Source: Paenibacillus tundrae | GTDB lineage: Bacteria; Bacillota; Bacilli; Paenibacillales; Paenibacillaceae | NCBI RefSeq assembly: GCF_036884255.1 | Contig: NZ_CP145605.1 | Span: forward strand, 1,302,001-1,366,000 | Direction: 5' to 3' | Length of the DNA: 64,000 nucleotides | In this document: positions 45,953-54,883 of the stretch, one piece after another | How positions within the stretch are numbered: position 1 is the first letter of the stretch | How the letters are laid out: every line of letters begins with the position of its first letter | Notes under the pieces: model-generated | Database searches by the model: none | The model's input: the letters and a program-made list of their open reading frames with translations, nothing else | What the model was told of the DNA's origin: nothing | Program-made: the position numbers and the translations under genes

Positions 45953-46447
45953 CTAACGGACTCCTATCCAAATGATGAAAAGAATGAATATGACTCGCGA
46001 TAACAACAAGAAGAGGGGCTTCGTCGATGGATTACGTACTACCCATACTCCCCAAGAACAGGTCAGGGCTGTGCTCGTCCAAAAAACAAGGAAAGGCAAG
46101 CCTTCGACTGTGAAGGGGAACGATAATGGCGGTAGTGTGGAAAGGCCTGTGCCAAGGAACAACCAAGCGGTCATATAAACGATAAGGAAGGATGCTAATA
46201 CAAACATAATTGTCTGAGACCAGAAACGATATAGACCGACTAGACGTAGGATAAGTACAGAAAGTAGATACAGCAGCATCACGCTCGTTAAATACATCAC
46301 CGCAGTCCATCCAATAAACGAGCCAGTTACTACGTCAGCCTCTCTATATAGAAGGAATAGGGTCATCATGTACATAACGTAACCTGTCAGATAACCACTT
46401 ATGATCACCCAGAGGTAGAACCAATCTGATCTTTGCATGCATGTCAC
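45953..46447 (-). CDS. small integral membrane protein, about five spans
   Basis: A 164-residue very hydrophobic protein with about five membrane spans and short loops (FYLWVIISGYLTGYVMYMM, MYLTSVMLLYLLSVLILRL and others). No motif or family was recognised. It is convergent with the preceding gene across a terminator, and alone on its strand. Confidence 0.6.
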   Translation of the reverse strand: MTCMQRSDWFYLWVIISGYLTGYVMYMMTLFLLYREADVVTGSFIGWTAVMYLTSVMLLYLLSVLILRLVGLYRFWSQTIMFVLASFLIVYMTAWLFLGTGLSTLPPLSFPFTVEGLPFLVFWTSTALTCSWGVWVVRNPSTKPLFLLLSRVIFILFIIWIGVR

Positions 46448-46774
46448 TCCTCTTGATCCTGTAAAACTTTTATTTGAAGTATAAACGTTAGCAAGATTAA
46501 GAAAGTTGAGTCAAATCGACTAAAATAACGCCTTCGCAAAAAAACGACCATGAGTCGACGTACTAGCTCCAACAATCGGTCTTAATTCAGACGGTTAACC
46601 GTCAGCGTAGACGTTTAAAAGAGGTAAGATGGTATTATCAGATCAGAAGGAAAGCAACCATATCGATATCATCTATGAATCTACTGGCTAAAGGCCAGTT
46701 TTTTTAATAGGGGCTAATCGTTCTGATCCGATGCTGAAGGAAAATCTCATTCTTGGAGCAGGAGGTAGCATGAT
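46448..46774 (+). promoter_or_regulatory. leader region of the DUF4127 gene
   Basis: No gene is present. It contains a perfect 14-bp palindrome GACGGTTAACCGTC near 46591-46604, a motif GTAAGATGGTATTATC with trailing GATCA (46624-46645) and, 38 bases on, a terminator ACTGGC-TAAAG-GCCAGT with seven T residues (46683-46707). The same layout occurs ahead of the tail operon. Confidence 0.5.
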
Positions 46775-48616
46775 ATGAAAAAAGTATTGTATGTCCCACT
46801 CGATGATCGTCCAGCCAACCTGGATGACGTCATTGTACAAGGTAAAGCAGCCGGTCTCCATATCGTTACACCGAACCGGAAGGACATCCAAAATCGCTTG
46901 GATTCGGAGAAAACGGTAGATGGCACCACATTACTTGGTACATCTACACCTCAGTATGGCAAGCCGTCCAATATTCACGATTTTATTCTGGAGCATGCTG
47001 CTGAAGTTGAAGGTTTCATTATTTCAAGCGATATGCTGGCTTATGGTGGTCTCATTGGTAGCCGCGAGCTTCGTGAGAACGGAGGCGGTGACTATCCGAA
47101 CTATGATCAGGAGACGACGCGGTTGTTGGATGTAATTCGTGTTATCAAAGAGAAATATCCATGTAAACCCGTTTACGTAATGGACACAATCATGCGACTT
47201 GCGACCACTTCATTTGCAGATGGGCTTGCACTTGATGCCTATAATGAATCGCGAGCATTGATGCAACAGCCTCGTCAGACGTTTACTGCTTTTGAAGATA
47301 TTATTCAGGGGTATAACGTGTCTCCTGATTCTACAGAGTATGGTGAGACGACCTATTTTGATAAAGAACAATACTATAATACGAGACAGCATAAATTTAA
47401 AACGAATCTGTATATCCTTGATCAGCTGGCACGTAAGGGATACATTGATTTTCTCGCGGTTGGTGTGGATGATGCCAATACACAAGGCGTACAGATTAAC
47501 GAGATTCGTTATGTGGAGAATCGAATTAACGAATGGCTTGGCGGAGTAGCTGGGCAGAATCCAGACCGTGCGATCATTCTTCCGGATGCCGATGGTTTGG
47601 GGCATTCGTTGTTAGCTCGTATGGCGAATCAATTGATTCGTGATGGTGCAAAAACACGTTATGCAGTTACCTACTTTGGCCCGCATGGTAATACCATCGT
47701 GAACACCTATGAATATATGAATGTGCATGAGAATGTAGCCCGTCATATTGATATCGTGGGTGGTGTGCTTGTTGCTGATTCTGCATATCCAGTTCCAGAG
47801 ACGGATACTGATCTTGTCAAAGGCGAGAACGTTAGGCAGGATGGCGTTGCGCCTCAAGCTGCAACGTTTGATGTTGCCTCCGAACTCGATCGAATGACCA
47901 GACATTCTCATAAGAACAAATCAGAGCCTAACTTAGAAATTGTGGCGATTACGGCATTGGAAGAGGTAGAGGCTGCTGTTGAGCGAATTAACGCCAATAG
48001 TGAAGAAGGTGTGCCCACAGTTGTGATTGATTTTGTAGGTAAAGGCCCGGCGAATGTAGATGTAGCTGAAGCGCTGCTGAATAGCCCACACACCGGTCGA
48101 GTTCTAGGGTATAGTGCGTGGAATACACCAGGCAATAAGATCGGGATTGCGGTTGGCATGGGACAATCTCGCTATGCCTTTATTACGAAAGAAACGAATG
48201 CTTCTGCACTAGAGGAAGCGATGAGTGCTCATGGATCACTACTGTTTAAACGTTTCCAGAAGGATTACTACTACAAAGCAGTTGCGATTGCAGATATTCG
48301 CACATATTCCCGTGCTCATGCCCTCTATACCAACGTGGCTACGCTTGCGGATCAGAATATGCTTTTGTTCAATTCCAGTGAGGACTACGAACATCTACAA
48401 TCGTTGCTAAGAGATTTAATGCAGACATACACAACGACACTTGCCGCTAAACCTGCATTTGCCCAAGGTAATGATGCAGTGGTTCAGTTGGAAGATGGGG
48501 AAAGCTCCTATGCTAAGTATCAAAATGCAGAGTTGGAGTATACCAATCCGGACTTCATCTGGGGACGCGCATTTGAAATTACGCTGAACCCCCAAGTTAC
48601 ATTGGTGTCTATTTAG
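46775..48616 (+). CDS. DUF4127-family protein
   Basis: A 613-residue soluble protein of the DUF4127 family, recognised from the opening VLYVPLDDRPANLDD and the SSDMLAYGGLIGSRE and GVDDANTQGVQINEI motifs. The acidic, His-containing motifs suggest a hydrolase-like active site, but the family's function is not established. The start follows CAGGAGGTAGC. It lies between ordinary genes and the tail operon and shares its leader layout with the latter. Confidence 0.8.
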   Translation: MKKVLYVPLDDRPANLDDVIVQGKAAGLHIVTPNRKDIQNRLDSEKTVDGTTLLGTSTPQYGKPSNIHDFILEHAAEVEGFIISSDMLAYGGLIGSRELRENGGGDYPNYDQETTRLLDVIRVIKEKYPCKPVYVMDTIMRLATTSFADGLALDAYNESRALMQQPRQTFTAFEDIIQGYNVSPDSTEYGETTYFDKEQYYNTRQHKFKTNLYILDQLARKGYIDFLAVGVDDANTQGVQINEIRYVENRINEWLGGVAGQNPDRAIILPDADGLGHSLLARMANQLIRDGAKTRYAVTYFGPHGNTIVNTYEYMNVHENVARHIDIVGGVLVADSAYPVPETDTDLVKGENVRQDGVAPQAATFDVASELDRMTRHSHKNKSEPNLEIVAITALEEVEAAVERINANSEEGVPTVVIDFVGKGPANVDVAEALLNSPHTGRVLGYSAWNTPGNKIGIAVGMGQSRYAFITKETNASALEEAMSAHGSLLFKRFQKDYYYKAVAIADIRTYSRAHALYTNVATLADQNMLLFNSSEDYEHLQSLLRDLMQTYTTTLAAKPAFAQGNDAVVQLEDGESSYAKYQNAELEYTNPDFIWGRAFEITLNPQVTLVSI

Positions 48617-48936
48617 CTTATATAATTTAACGTCGTCTTTTTTCCACCCAAGATACACTCTTAATCGCACCGAAGTCATGCCAATCACCATCCGCGTTAG
48701 CGATCAACAGGTGTAAGATTGTATTATCGGATCAATCGCACAGGGACACACCGAAAGCACATACGCTAATGTACAGACCGGCCACCGAGCCGGTCTTTTT
48801 AATGCGGTGATGTTGTCTAGTTTGGTTCGATCCTAGATTGTATTACAGACGGAATGTTAAAGGGGGAGTTTCATGACTGCTGCATTGTCGCTGCACAATG
48901 GGGGCAGATCATACAGTTGCAGCCGAAGGGGGCGAA
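48617..48936 (+). promoter_or_regulatory. leader region of the tail operon
   Basis: The region holds the motif GTAAGATTGTATTATC with trailing GATCA (48713-48734), then 41 bases on a terminator AGACCGGC-CACCGA-GCCGGTCT with T-run (48775-48800). About 73 bases later a 28-codon open frame starts at ATG 48873 behind AAAGGGGGAG and overlaps the first tail gene. The terminator may also end DUF4127 transcription. Confidence 0.5.
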
Positions 48937-49878
48937 ATGAATGTGTCTATAAGAAATAACGCTGATTCTACTGCCAGTATGGGCAGTATGAGCAGTATGA
49001 GCAAGCTCATGAAACAGACGTTGAAGCAGAAGCTTGCTGAACTTGTTCCAGCGTGGCAGGGTCAGGTGCGTGATGCTCTTGCACCGGGCGAACCGGTAAA
49101 TGAGTCTTGCGCGGTCATTGCTTTTGCGGAAGAAGTACCCAAGTCTAGCTGGGCAGGATATCGCCGAATCATCCGCATTGCTCCATATGCGAGACTCACA
49201 GAAGGTGGAGCAGAGCAGTTGGAAGTCTGGTCTAGCAGGTTGATGGAAGGATTACATCAGGTTCGACTACAGGATACGGAGGGCAATGCCTTCACCTGTA
49301 TCTACCTCGGATCTTCCGATTGTGATCGAATCGACTCAGGTGCAAGCTTCATTACACGTAGCCTGCGGTTCGGAGTATATGTACCTGAGGTCGTTGAACA
49401 AGATCTTGCCATTGAAACGCAGGACTATTCGCTGCTTGCACTCCAGAACTGGACACAAACTGAGCTTGGTTCAAGTTGGTCTGTCTATCGTGATATGTGG
49501 CCTGGGGGGTACGATTCTCCTTCTGTTTTGTGGCGACTCGCGAGTTACGATATCGCTGAGGCAGGTGCCTCTACACTGGAGATTCACAAGAAGCTCGTGG
49601 GACATGTCATCACTAGAAATCCAGTGGCGACACATAACACTGTAATTCGACTTGTGGAACAGCTAGGAATACAAGCAAGAATCGCTATTACTGATGCGGG
49701 GAGCGAAGAAACTAACGAGAGCAAGCGATATGTCACGGTCGATGATGTCTCTGCCGATTTACAGGCGGATGCGTACCTGAATGGACAGATCCGTCTAACC
49801 TTACAGGAGCGTATTCGTCGCCCAGGGACAGACGTACCTTTCATTCGTCAGGTGCATCATAGCAGAGGAATAGAATAA
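48937..49878 (+). CDS. tail-operon first gene, putative tail completion/terminator protein
   Basis: A 313-residue protein at the head of the tail operon, before the sheath gene. I cannot place it in a named family. In PBSX-like operons this position holds xkdI/xkdJ-type tail-completion proteins, so a structural or end-capping role is likely by position. The start is uncertain: ATG 48937 follows AAGGGGGCGAA; an ATG at 48898 lacks a ribosome site, and internal Met codons lie in a repeated S-M-G-S-M-S-S-M stretch. Confidence 0.6.
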   Translation: MNVSIRNNADSTASMGSMSSMSKLMKQTLKQKLAELVPAWQGQVRDALAPGEPVNESCAVIAFAEEVPKSSWAGYRRIIRIAPYARLTEGGAEQLEVWSSRLMEGLHQVRLQDTEGNAFTCIYLGSSDCDRIDSGASFITRSLRFGVYVPEVVEQDLAIETQDYSLLALQNWTQTELGSSWSVYRDMWPGGYDSPSVLWRLASYDIAEAGASTLEIHKKLVGHVITRNPVATHNTVIRLVEQLGIQARIAITDAGSEETNESKRYVTVDDVSADLQADAYLNGQIRLTLQERIRRPGTDVPFIRQVHHSRGIE

Positions 49879-49938
49879 GCATGAATCACAATAAATTTAT
49901 TAATAATGCGTGTTGAACTTATAACCAAATGAGGTGAG

Positions 49939-50145
49939 ATGGCGTTGACAAGCTCAATCGAACATACCCAACAAGGCGACGCGAAGTATACGCGAGCCGA
50001 GCTAATCAATCATGCAGAAGCCCTCTTTGCCGTTAAGGCTGAGGTGCTGTATGGGGCGCTGAGCGAAGCAGCGGCGCAGACGTTTTCCATTGCGGAAGCA
50101 CAAGAACGAATCAACCAATTTATGAAAGCGAAGGTGAAGGGCTAA
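49939..50145 (+). CDS. small tail-operon protein
   Basis: A 68-residue helical protein (YTRAELINHAEALFAVKAEVLYGAL...) directly before the sheath gene; its stop overlaps the sheath start as TAATG. GAGGTG precedes it; TTG 49945 is an alternative start with better spacing. Position matches the small protein that precedes xkdK in PBSX-like elements. Its role is unknown. Confidence 0.75.
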   Translation: MALTSSIEHTQQGDAKYTRAELINHAEALFAVKAEVLYGALSEAAAQTFSIAEAQERINQFMKAKVKG

Positions 50146-51608
50146 TGGCAGGCGGAACATGGGAGCAGACGAATCGTCCGGTACTTCCGGGCTTATATAT
50201 GAATTTTCAGGCGGCGGCAGCATCGTCCATTCAGGCAGGAAATCGTGGAACTGTTGTAGTACCAGTGAAGGCAAACTGGGGGCCGGCGGGGACTTTTGTA
50301 GAAGTGGGCAGCGAATCAGCGATTGAACGGATTTTCTCAGCGGGTGCACGGGACAATGGGACAGCATATACTTCCCTGAAGCTTGCGTTACTCGGTGGAC
50401 CGAAGAAGCTGTTAGCCTATCGGGTCGTGGGGGAAATGGCGAAGGCGGGAAGCCTTACGCTTAAGGATCGGAACGACGAAGATGTGCTGCAATTGGATGC
50501 CAAGTATGTAGGGGATCGGAGTAACGATTTCTACGTCACGATTCAACCTGGCATCATCGATAATACGAAGCATGAAGTGCGCCTCTTCGAAGGAAATCGC
50601 ATGTTGTACGCGTTGGTGACAGCAAATATCACAGGTGCAGCTCTTGCAGAACAGATCAATGCGGATGAGAACAACGTATGGGTAACGGCAGTAGCGATTG
50701 GAGATGGTACGGGCGAGGTTGCCACCGTTGCTGGTGCATCATTCAAAGGCGGTGTGAGCGGTAATGACAGTCTGACCAATGCGGATTACATTGCCGTACA
50801 AGAGGCGCTCGAGGGAGAACAATTCGATGTATTGGCTCTGGATCAAGCTGCGGATGCTCCTCTACTTGCAAGCTTTGGCGCATGGGTCAAGCGTGTACGT
50901 AATGAGGGTAAGCCGGTTATTGCCGTATTTGGCGGTTCCGCAGCAGATGATACATCGGCGAATGCTGCTCAGAAGGCATCGGCACGTTCAGCGCAGTTGA
51001 ACCATGAGGGTGTCGTTAACGTGGGTACGGGGGTGCGTTTGGGGGACACCTTCTATAGCTCGGCTGAGACATCTGCGTATGTTGCAGGTCTGATCGCAGG
51101 TCAGCGTTTGAACGAATCCACCACGTATGCATCAACTCCGTTCGATGATGTAACACGTCGCTGGACACGGGCTGAACAGGAGCAGGCTGTGCAGAATGGT
51201 GTGTTTATTTTCTTCCACGATGGTCGTCAGGTGAAAGCACTGCGTGGTGTGAATACACTAGTTGCACCCGTGGCTGGACAGAATAATGCATGGAAAAAAA
51301 TCCGTTCCATTCGTGTGATGGATGCCATTAACGTAGACCTGCAGCGTTCTGCGGAGGACACGTACATCGGTAAAGTGAATAATACGGAGGAAGGTCGCCA
51401 GGCATTGATTGGGGCGATGAAAGCCTATCTGGCACTGCTCGCGCAGAGCAATGTGATCGAGGCATCAGGATACGATGTTGTTCTCGATCCGGCGTATTAT
51501 GGAACGGCTCCAATTCTGAAGCCGGAAGCAGATCAGGTGTATTTGCAGTGGAATGTGAAGTTGACGGATGTAATGGAGCAATTATTCGGCACTTTTTATG
51601 TGCAATAA
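50145..51608 (+). CDS. xkdK: contractile tail sheath protein (XkdK-like)
   Basis: A 487-residue tail sheath protein. The opening GTWEQTNRPVLPGLYMNF with VKANWGPAG and the GGPKKLLAYRVVG stretch match the phage tail sheath family, and the C-terminal AINVDLQRSAEDTYIGKVNNT region is the conserved sheath core. Sheath contraction drives the tube through the target envelope. It is coupled to the preceding small gene by an overlap. Confidence 0.92.
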   Translation: MAGGTWEQTNRPVLPGLYMNFQAAAASSIQAGNRGTVVVPVKANWGPAGTFVEVGSESAIERIFSAGARDNGTAYTSLKLALLGGPKKLLAYRVVGEMAKAGSLTLKDRNDEDVLQLDAKYVGDRSNDFYVTIQPGIIDNTKHEVRLFEGNRMLYALVTANITGAALAEQINADENNVWVTAVAIGDGTGEVATVAGASFKGGVSGNDSLTNADYIAVQEALEGEQFDVLALDQAADAPLLASFGAWVKRVRNEGKPVIAVFGGSAADDTSANAAQKASARSAQLNHEGVVNVGTGVRLGDTFYSSAETSAYVAGLIAGQRLNESTTYASTPFDDVTRRWTRAEQEQAVQNGVFIFFHDGRQVKALRGVNTLVAPVAGQNNAWKKIRSIRVMDAINVDLQRSAEDTYIGKVNNTEEGRQALIGAMKAYLALLAQSNVIEASGYDVVLDPAYYGTAPILKPEADQVYLQWNVKLTDVMEQLFGTFYVQ

Positions 51609-51788
51609 GTTTTGTTAAGAGGGCGATTTCTAGTTTGCGTATAGAGTGTGCTGTTTCAAGACAAATGAGTTTAGCCGGCTGTGGAAGTAAGCGAATGAGG
51701 CAAAGTTCAATCATATCCATAAATAAAAATATGTGAACGGATAGTTTACGCGAATCGATACGTTCAATGATCCCAAGGAGGAATTTTC

Positions 51789-52196
51789 ATGTTAGATGCA
51801 TCACGAGTTATTCTCGGTACCCATGGTCAACTGCATATTGATGGTACGTGGCAGACCAATATTAACAAGTTGGAAGCGAGTGTAGAGATTGAGAAGCGTG
51901 AGCTGAATCTGGTCGGGAACGATTGGAAGGTGCACAAGAATGGAGCGAAAAAAGGAACAGGTACGATGACAGGGTACAAAGTTACCTCGGATATGATTAC
52001 ACGTGGCTTCACGAAGTTCCAGATTATCTCCAAGCTGGATGATCCAGAGTCCTATGGACATGAGAGTGTGCTGTTGAAAGGCTGCATGGTGGACAAAATC
52101 CAACTTGCCAACTGGACGGCTGGCGAAGAAGTGCCGGAAGAAACAGGCTTTACCTTTGAGGGATTTGAGTTGCTCAATCCAATTGTAGCGAACTAA
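51789..52196 (+). CDS. xkdM: tail tube protein (XkdM-like)
   Basis: A 135-residue tube subunit, of typical XkdM length, with the LDASRVILGTHGQLHIDG opening and the EKRELNLVGNDWKVHKNG and GTGTMTGYKVTSDM motifs. Rings of it form the inner tube inside the sheath. AGGAGGAATTTTC precedes the ATG. About 180 gene-free bases separate it from the sheath gene. Confidence 0.92.
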   Translation: MLDASRVILGTHGQLHIDGTWQTNINKLEASVEIEKRELNLVGNDWKVHKNGAKKGTGTMTGYKVTSDMITRGFTKFQIISKLDDPESYGHESVLLKGCMVDKIQLANWTAGEEVPEETGFTFEGFELLNPIVAN

Positions 52197-52311
52197 GATT
52201 CGTAGGTTAGCAAGACGAAGGACGATAAAGGAATAGGTAAAGCAAGGCAACAGCAAGGATAAGGCAAAAATACAGCAAAGAACAAGCAAGGGTACGGCAG
52301 AGAAAAGAAGC

Positions 52312-52340
52312 AAGCAGGCTGAGATAAACTCGGTCTGCTT
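52312..52340 (+). terminator. weak hairpin after tail tube gene
   Basis: AAGCAG..GAG pairs with CTC..CTGCTT in an A/G-rich spacer, with only a poor T-run after it. It may reduce read-through or protect the tube mRNA. Confidence 0.4.
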
Positions 52341-52406
52341 CTTATGTTTGTACAGATTTTGTGTGATGCTAGTACATTTTAGGAAGACAAAAGGAGACAT
52401 GCCTCG

Positions 52407-52841
52407 ATGAGTATGAATGAAAAGCTGTCAGAAGAACAAATTTTGGACCAGCTATTTGAAGCGGCAGAGCGGTTGCCAGAAGAAAACGTGCGTATTCAGC
52501 GGTTGGATCTGCTGCTTACGTTGCGTGGACTGACATCCTCCAAAGTCGATCAGATTCGTGAACGTTGTACCGTTCGCAAAACGGTCAAGGGTCGCACCGA
52601 GGAAAAGGTGGACACCGAGACGTTTAATGCGTTGCTTATTTCCGAAGCTACGGTGAAACTGCAAGTGCGCAGCCTGGAATTATCCGGCTGGGGTGACAAC
52701 CGTATTACTGGGCGCATGAAGTTGTCTGGTGGGGAACAAGCGGTTCGCCGCATGCTGCTTGCTGGTGAACTGGATGCGGTGGGTGACAAAGTGCTTGAGC
52801 TATCCGGGTTCGGCGTGGAGATTGAAGACCTAAAAAACTAA
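52407..52841 (+). CDS. tail assembly chaperone (XkdN-like), short form
   Basis: A 144-residue, mainly helical acidic protein (LSEEQILDQLFEAAERLPEENV) between tube and tape-measure genes, the standard position of the tail assembly chaperone that binds the tape measure before tube polymerisation. The last codons are CTA-AAA-AAC-TAA: the slippery heptamer A-AAA-AAC in the exact X-XXY-YYZ frame, immediately before the stop. A -1 slip there would add the downstream extension. Confidence 0.8.
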   Translation: MSMNEKLSEEQILDQLFEAAERLPEENVRIQRLDLLLTLRGLTSSKVDQIRERCTVRKTVKGRTEEKVDTETFNALLISEATVKLQVRSLELSGWGDNRITGRMKLSGGEQAVRRMLLAGELDAVGDKVLELSGFGVEIEDLKN

Positions 52842-52999
52842 TTCACTCCGGCGGGATGACAACGTTCCTCTATCACATGTGGGTGCGTCATCATCTAAGA
52901 CCCGGAGAGTTCTGGTCTCTACCCCGAGGCGAACGCTCGTTGTTGCTGGCTTTCTCGGAAGAGGAAATGGATGCAATCACGAAGCAAAACAATCGGTAA
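52838..52999 (+). CDS. -1 frame extension of the tail assembly chaperone
   Basis: If ribosomes slip back one base on A-AAA-AAC (52832-52838), reading continues from CTA at 52838 through an open -1 frame to a stop at 52997-52999. This adds about 53 residues, beginning with L-I-H-S-G-G-M-T-T-F and ending K-Q-N-N-R. The same frame contains an ATG at 52856 but no ribosome site, so independent start is less likely. CTCCGG (52847-52852) and CCGGAG (about 52904-52909) could pair downstream. The fusion would be the long chaperone form common in tailed phages. Confidence 0.7.
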   Translation, partial: LIHSGGMTTFLYHMWVRHHLRPGEFWSLPRGERSLLLAFSEEEMDAITKQNNR

Positions 53000-53038
53000 G
53001 GTAGAGGAATCCATATTGAATGACAGGAGGTGAATTAG

Positions 53039-54865
53039 ATGGCTGAAATGATTGTAGGTCTAAGTAAGTCCAATGCGCAGATGCGGACAACCCTTCGTTA
53101 TCTGGATCAGATTCAGCGCTCAACCGAACGGCTGGGTAGGGTGCGATATCAGAGTCTAATCAAGACCAACAATGAGTTGCGTACAACCGGACGTAGGCTG
53201 GAGCATGTGTACAGTACCGCGATTCGATTAAGTAGATTGCGCATCATACCAACGATTAGGCTGAACGATCAGCTAAGTCCTGCCTTGGATCGGGTATTGG
53301 CGAAGCTTAACCGAGTTCAGGGGCAGATGGTTAAGGCATCGGGAACGGTGTCTGTCGAGGTGCGCCAGAAGGTTGAAGTGGCGATGGGCAAGATGAATCC
53401 GGCGAGCAATCCTTTGCTGTCGCTTAGTATTGGCAGCAATAACAATACGGTTAAAAATGTAGCGAAGGAAGAAGAAAAAGGCTGGTTGGATAAGGGTGCT
53501 GATTTTGCAGATTACATTAATAAATTTGGAGATGCAGTAAATCATCTTATGGAAGCACCAGGGAAACTACGTGATCTATGGAACAAGATTACAGGAAAAA
53601 AATCTAAAACAGATGCTACCTCAAGCCCCGCCGCTAAATGTGGCTGCTGCTCTGGCGGCAGTATTGGAAAGACTCGCAGAGGTGGTTCAAAGGGTGGTTC
53701 CAGAGGTGGGAATCGATCCAGAACCAATTCTCGAACTCGAAATGTTGGTGGTGGTCAAGCCGAGAAAACTCCGCGTAGAGTTTCTGGGGGAGGTTATCGA
53801 GGTCGACCCCAGAGAACTACTCCAGCACTCGCTCCAACCCAATCCAAAATTCATCAAGACACATCAAACAAGTCCTTCCGCGAATCTGTATCCATGGAGA
53901 AGAATAGGCGGATGCGAGGTGGAGGGAAATCTGGTTTTAGCTCAGGCATCCTGTCAGGTTCACCTATGGGCATGCCCAACCTGTTATCGGGTAACGGCAT
54001 GTTTAGTAAATTAAGCGGTGGTTTAGCGAAAGGAGCAGGAAAACTGCTCGGACCGATCAGCATGTTGGCAGACGTAGCGAATGTGGCTTCTGCTCCAGCT
54101 GGAGAGCGTGGGCGAGCCGTAGGCTCTATGATAGGTGGAACTGCGGGTACCGCGATTGGTAGCGCCATTGGGAGTGTGATTTTACCTGGGATTGGCACGT
54201 ATGTGGGCGGCGCAATTGGCGGCTGGGCTGGAAGTGCTGCAGGCGAATGGATTGGCGGTAAAGCGAAGGATATTGGCAATTTCATGTCGAGTGCAACCGA
54301 GAGCGTGGGCAATGCTGTATCTGGTGCGGTAGATTATGTCGCTGAGAAAACGAAAAACATTACGAGCGGCATCTCCAACTTCTTCGGATTTGGCTCGAAG
54401 GAAGAAGAGAAGGTTCCGCCTGCACCTGTGCCTCCGCCTCCTTCAGTGCAACCTGCAATAGCTCCGCCTTATATTCCTTCGGCGCTCTTGACCACAGGCC
54501 CATTGGCGTATATGACATCGATGGGGGTTCAACCCACTTCGGCGGCATTTCAAGGTTCGAGCATGATGCAAATGCAGGCAATGAATGCGGGCAATGGATC
54601 ACAGTCCACAGCGGGAACTAATGGCAAATCATCCCCAATGACCGTACAGATCTCGGAAGATCAGATGAGTAGTTTGTCGAGTTACCTCAAGGATTTCAAA
54701 ACCGAAACAACGAACCAGATTGCTGTAAATGTTCCTGTAGGTGCGGTGCAAGTTACCGTTCGCGAGAATGCTATTGACTACGATGGACTTGCCCGACAGG
54801 TCGGACAGCGTGTGGTGAGTGAGGTACGACGCGCGATGGAGAACCGCAAAACGATCATGGCCTAG
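53039..54865 (+). CDS. tail tape-measure protein (XkdO-like), short
   Basis: A 608-residue protein in the tape-measure position: a helical N-terminus (about 1-180), a Gly/Arg/Ser-rich stretch with a C-G-C-C cluster (about 195-300), a Gly/Ala-rich membrane-active-looking segment (about 350-430), a Pro-rich linker and a beta-rich C-terminus. At about 1.5 angstroms per residue it would set a tail of roughly 90 nm (inference). PBSX XkdO is about twice as long. The Arg/Gly segment is odd: the +1 frame there reads more like normal protein, and an A7 run precedes it. Confidence 0.8.
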   Translation: MAEMIVGLSKSNAQMRTTLRYLDQIQRSTERLGRVRYQSLIKTNNELRTTGRRLEHVYSTAIRLSRLRIIPTIRLNDQLSPALDRVLAKLNRVQGQMVKASGTVSVEVRQKVEVAMGKMNPASNPLLSLSIGSNNNTVKNVAKEEEKGWLDKGADFADYINKFGDAVNHLMEAPGKLRDLWNKITGKKSKTDATSSPAAKCGCCSGGSIGKTRRGGSKGGSRGGNRSRTNSRTRNVGGGQAEKTPRRVSGGGYRGRPQRTTPALAPTQSKIHQDTSNKSFRESVSMEKNRRMRGGGKSGFSSGILSGSPMGMPNLLSGNGMFSKLSGGLAKGAGKLLGPISMLADVANVASAPAGERGRAVGSMIGGTAGTAIGSAIGSVILPGIGTYVGGAIGGWAGSAAGEWIGGKAKDIGNFMSSATESVGNAVSGAVDYVAEKTKNITSGISNFFGFGSKEEEKVPPAPVPPPPSVQPAIAPPYIPSALLTTGPLAYMTSMGVQPTSAAFQGSSMMQMQAMNAGNGSQSTAGTNGKSSPMTVQISEDQMSSLSSYLKDFKTETTNQIAVNVPVGAVQVTVRENAIDYDGLARQVGQRVVSEVRRAMENRKTIMA

Positions 54866-54883
54866 GATGAAAGGAGGTCAGGT

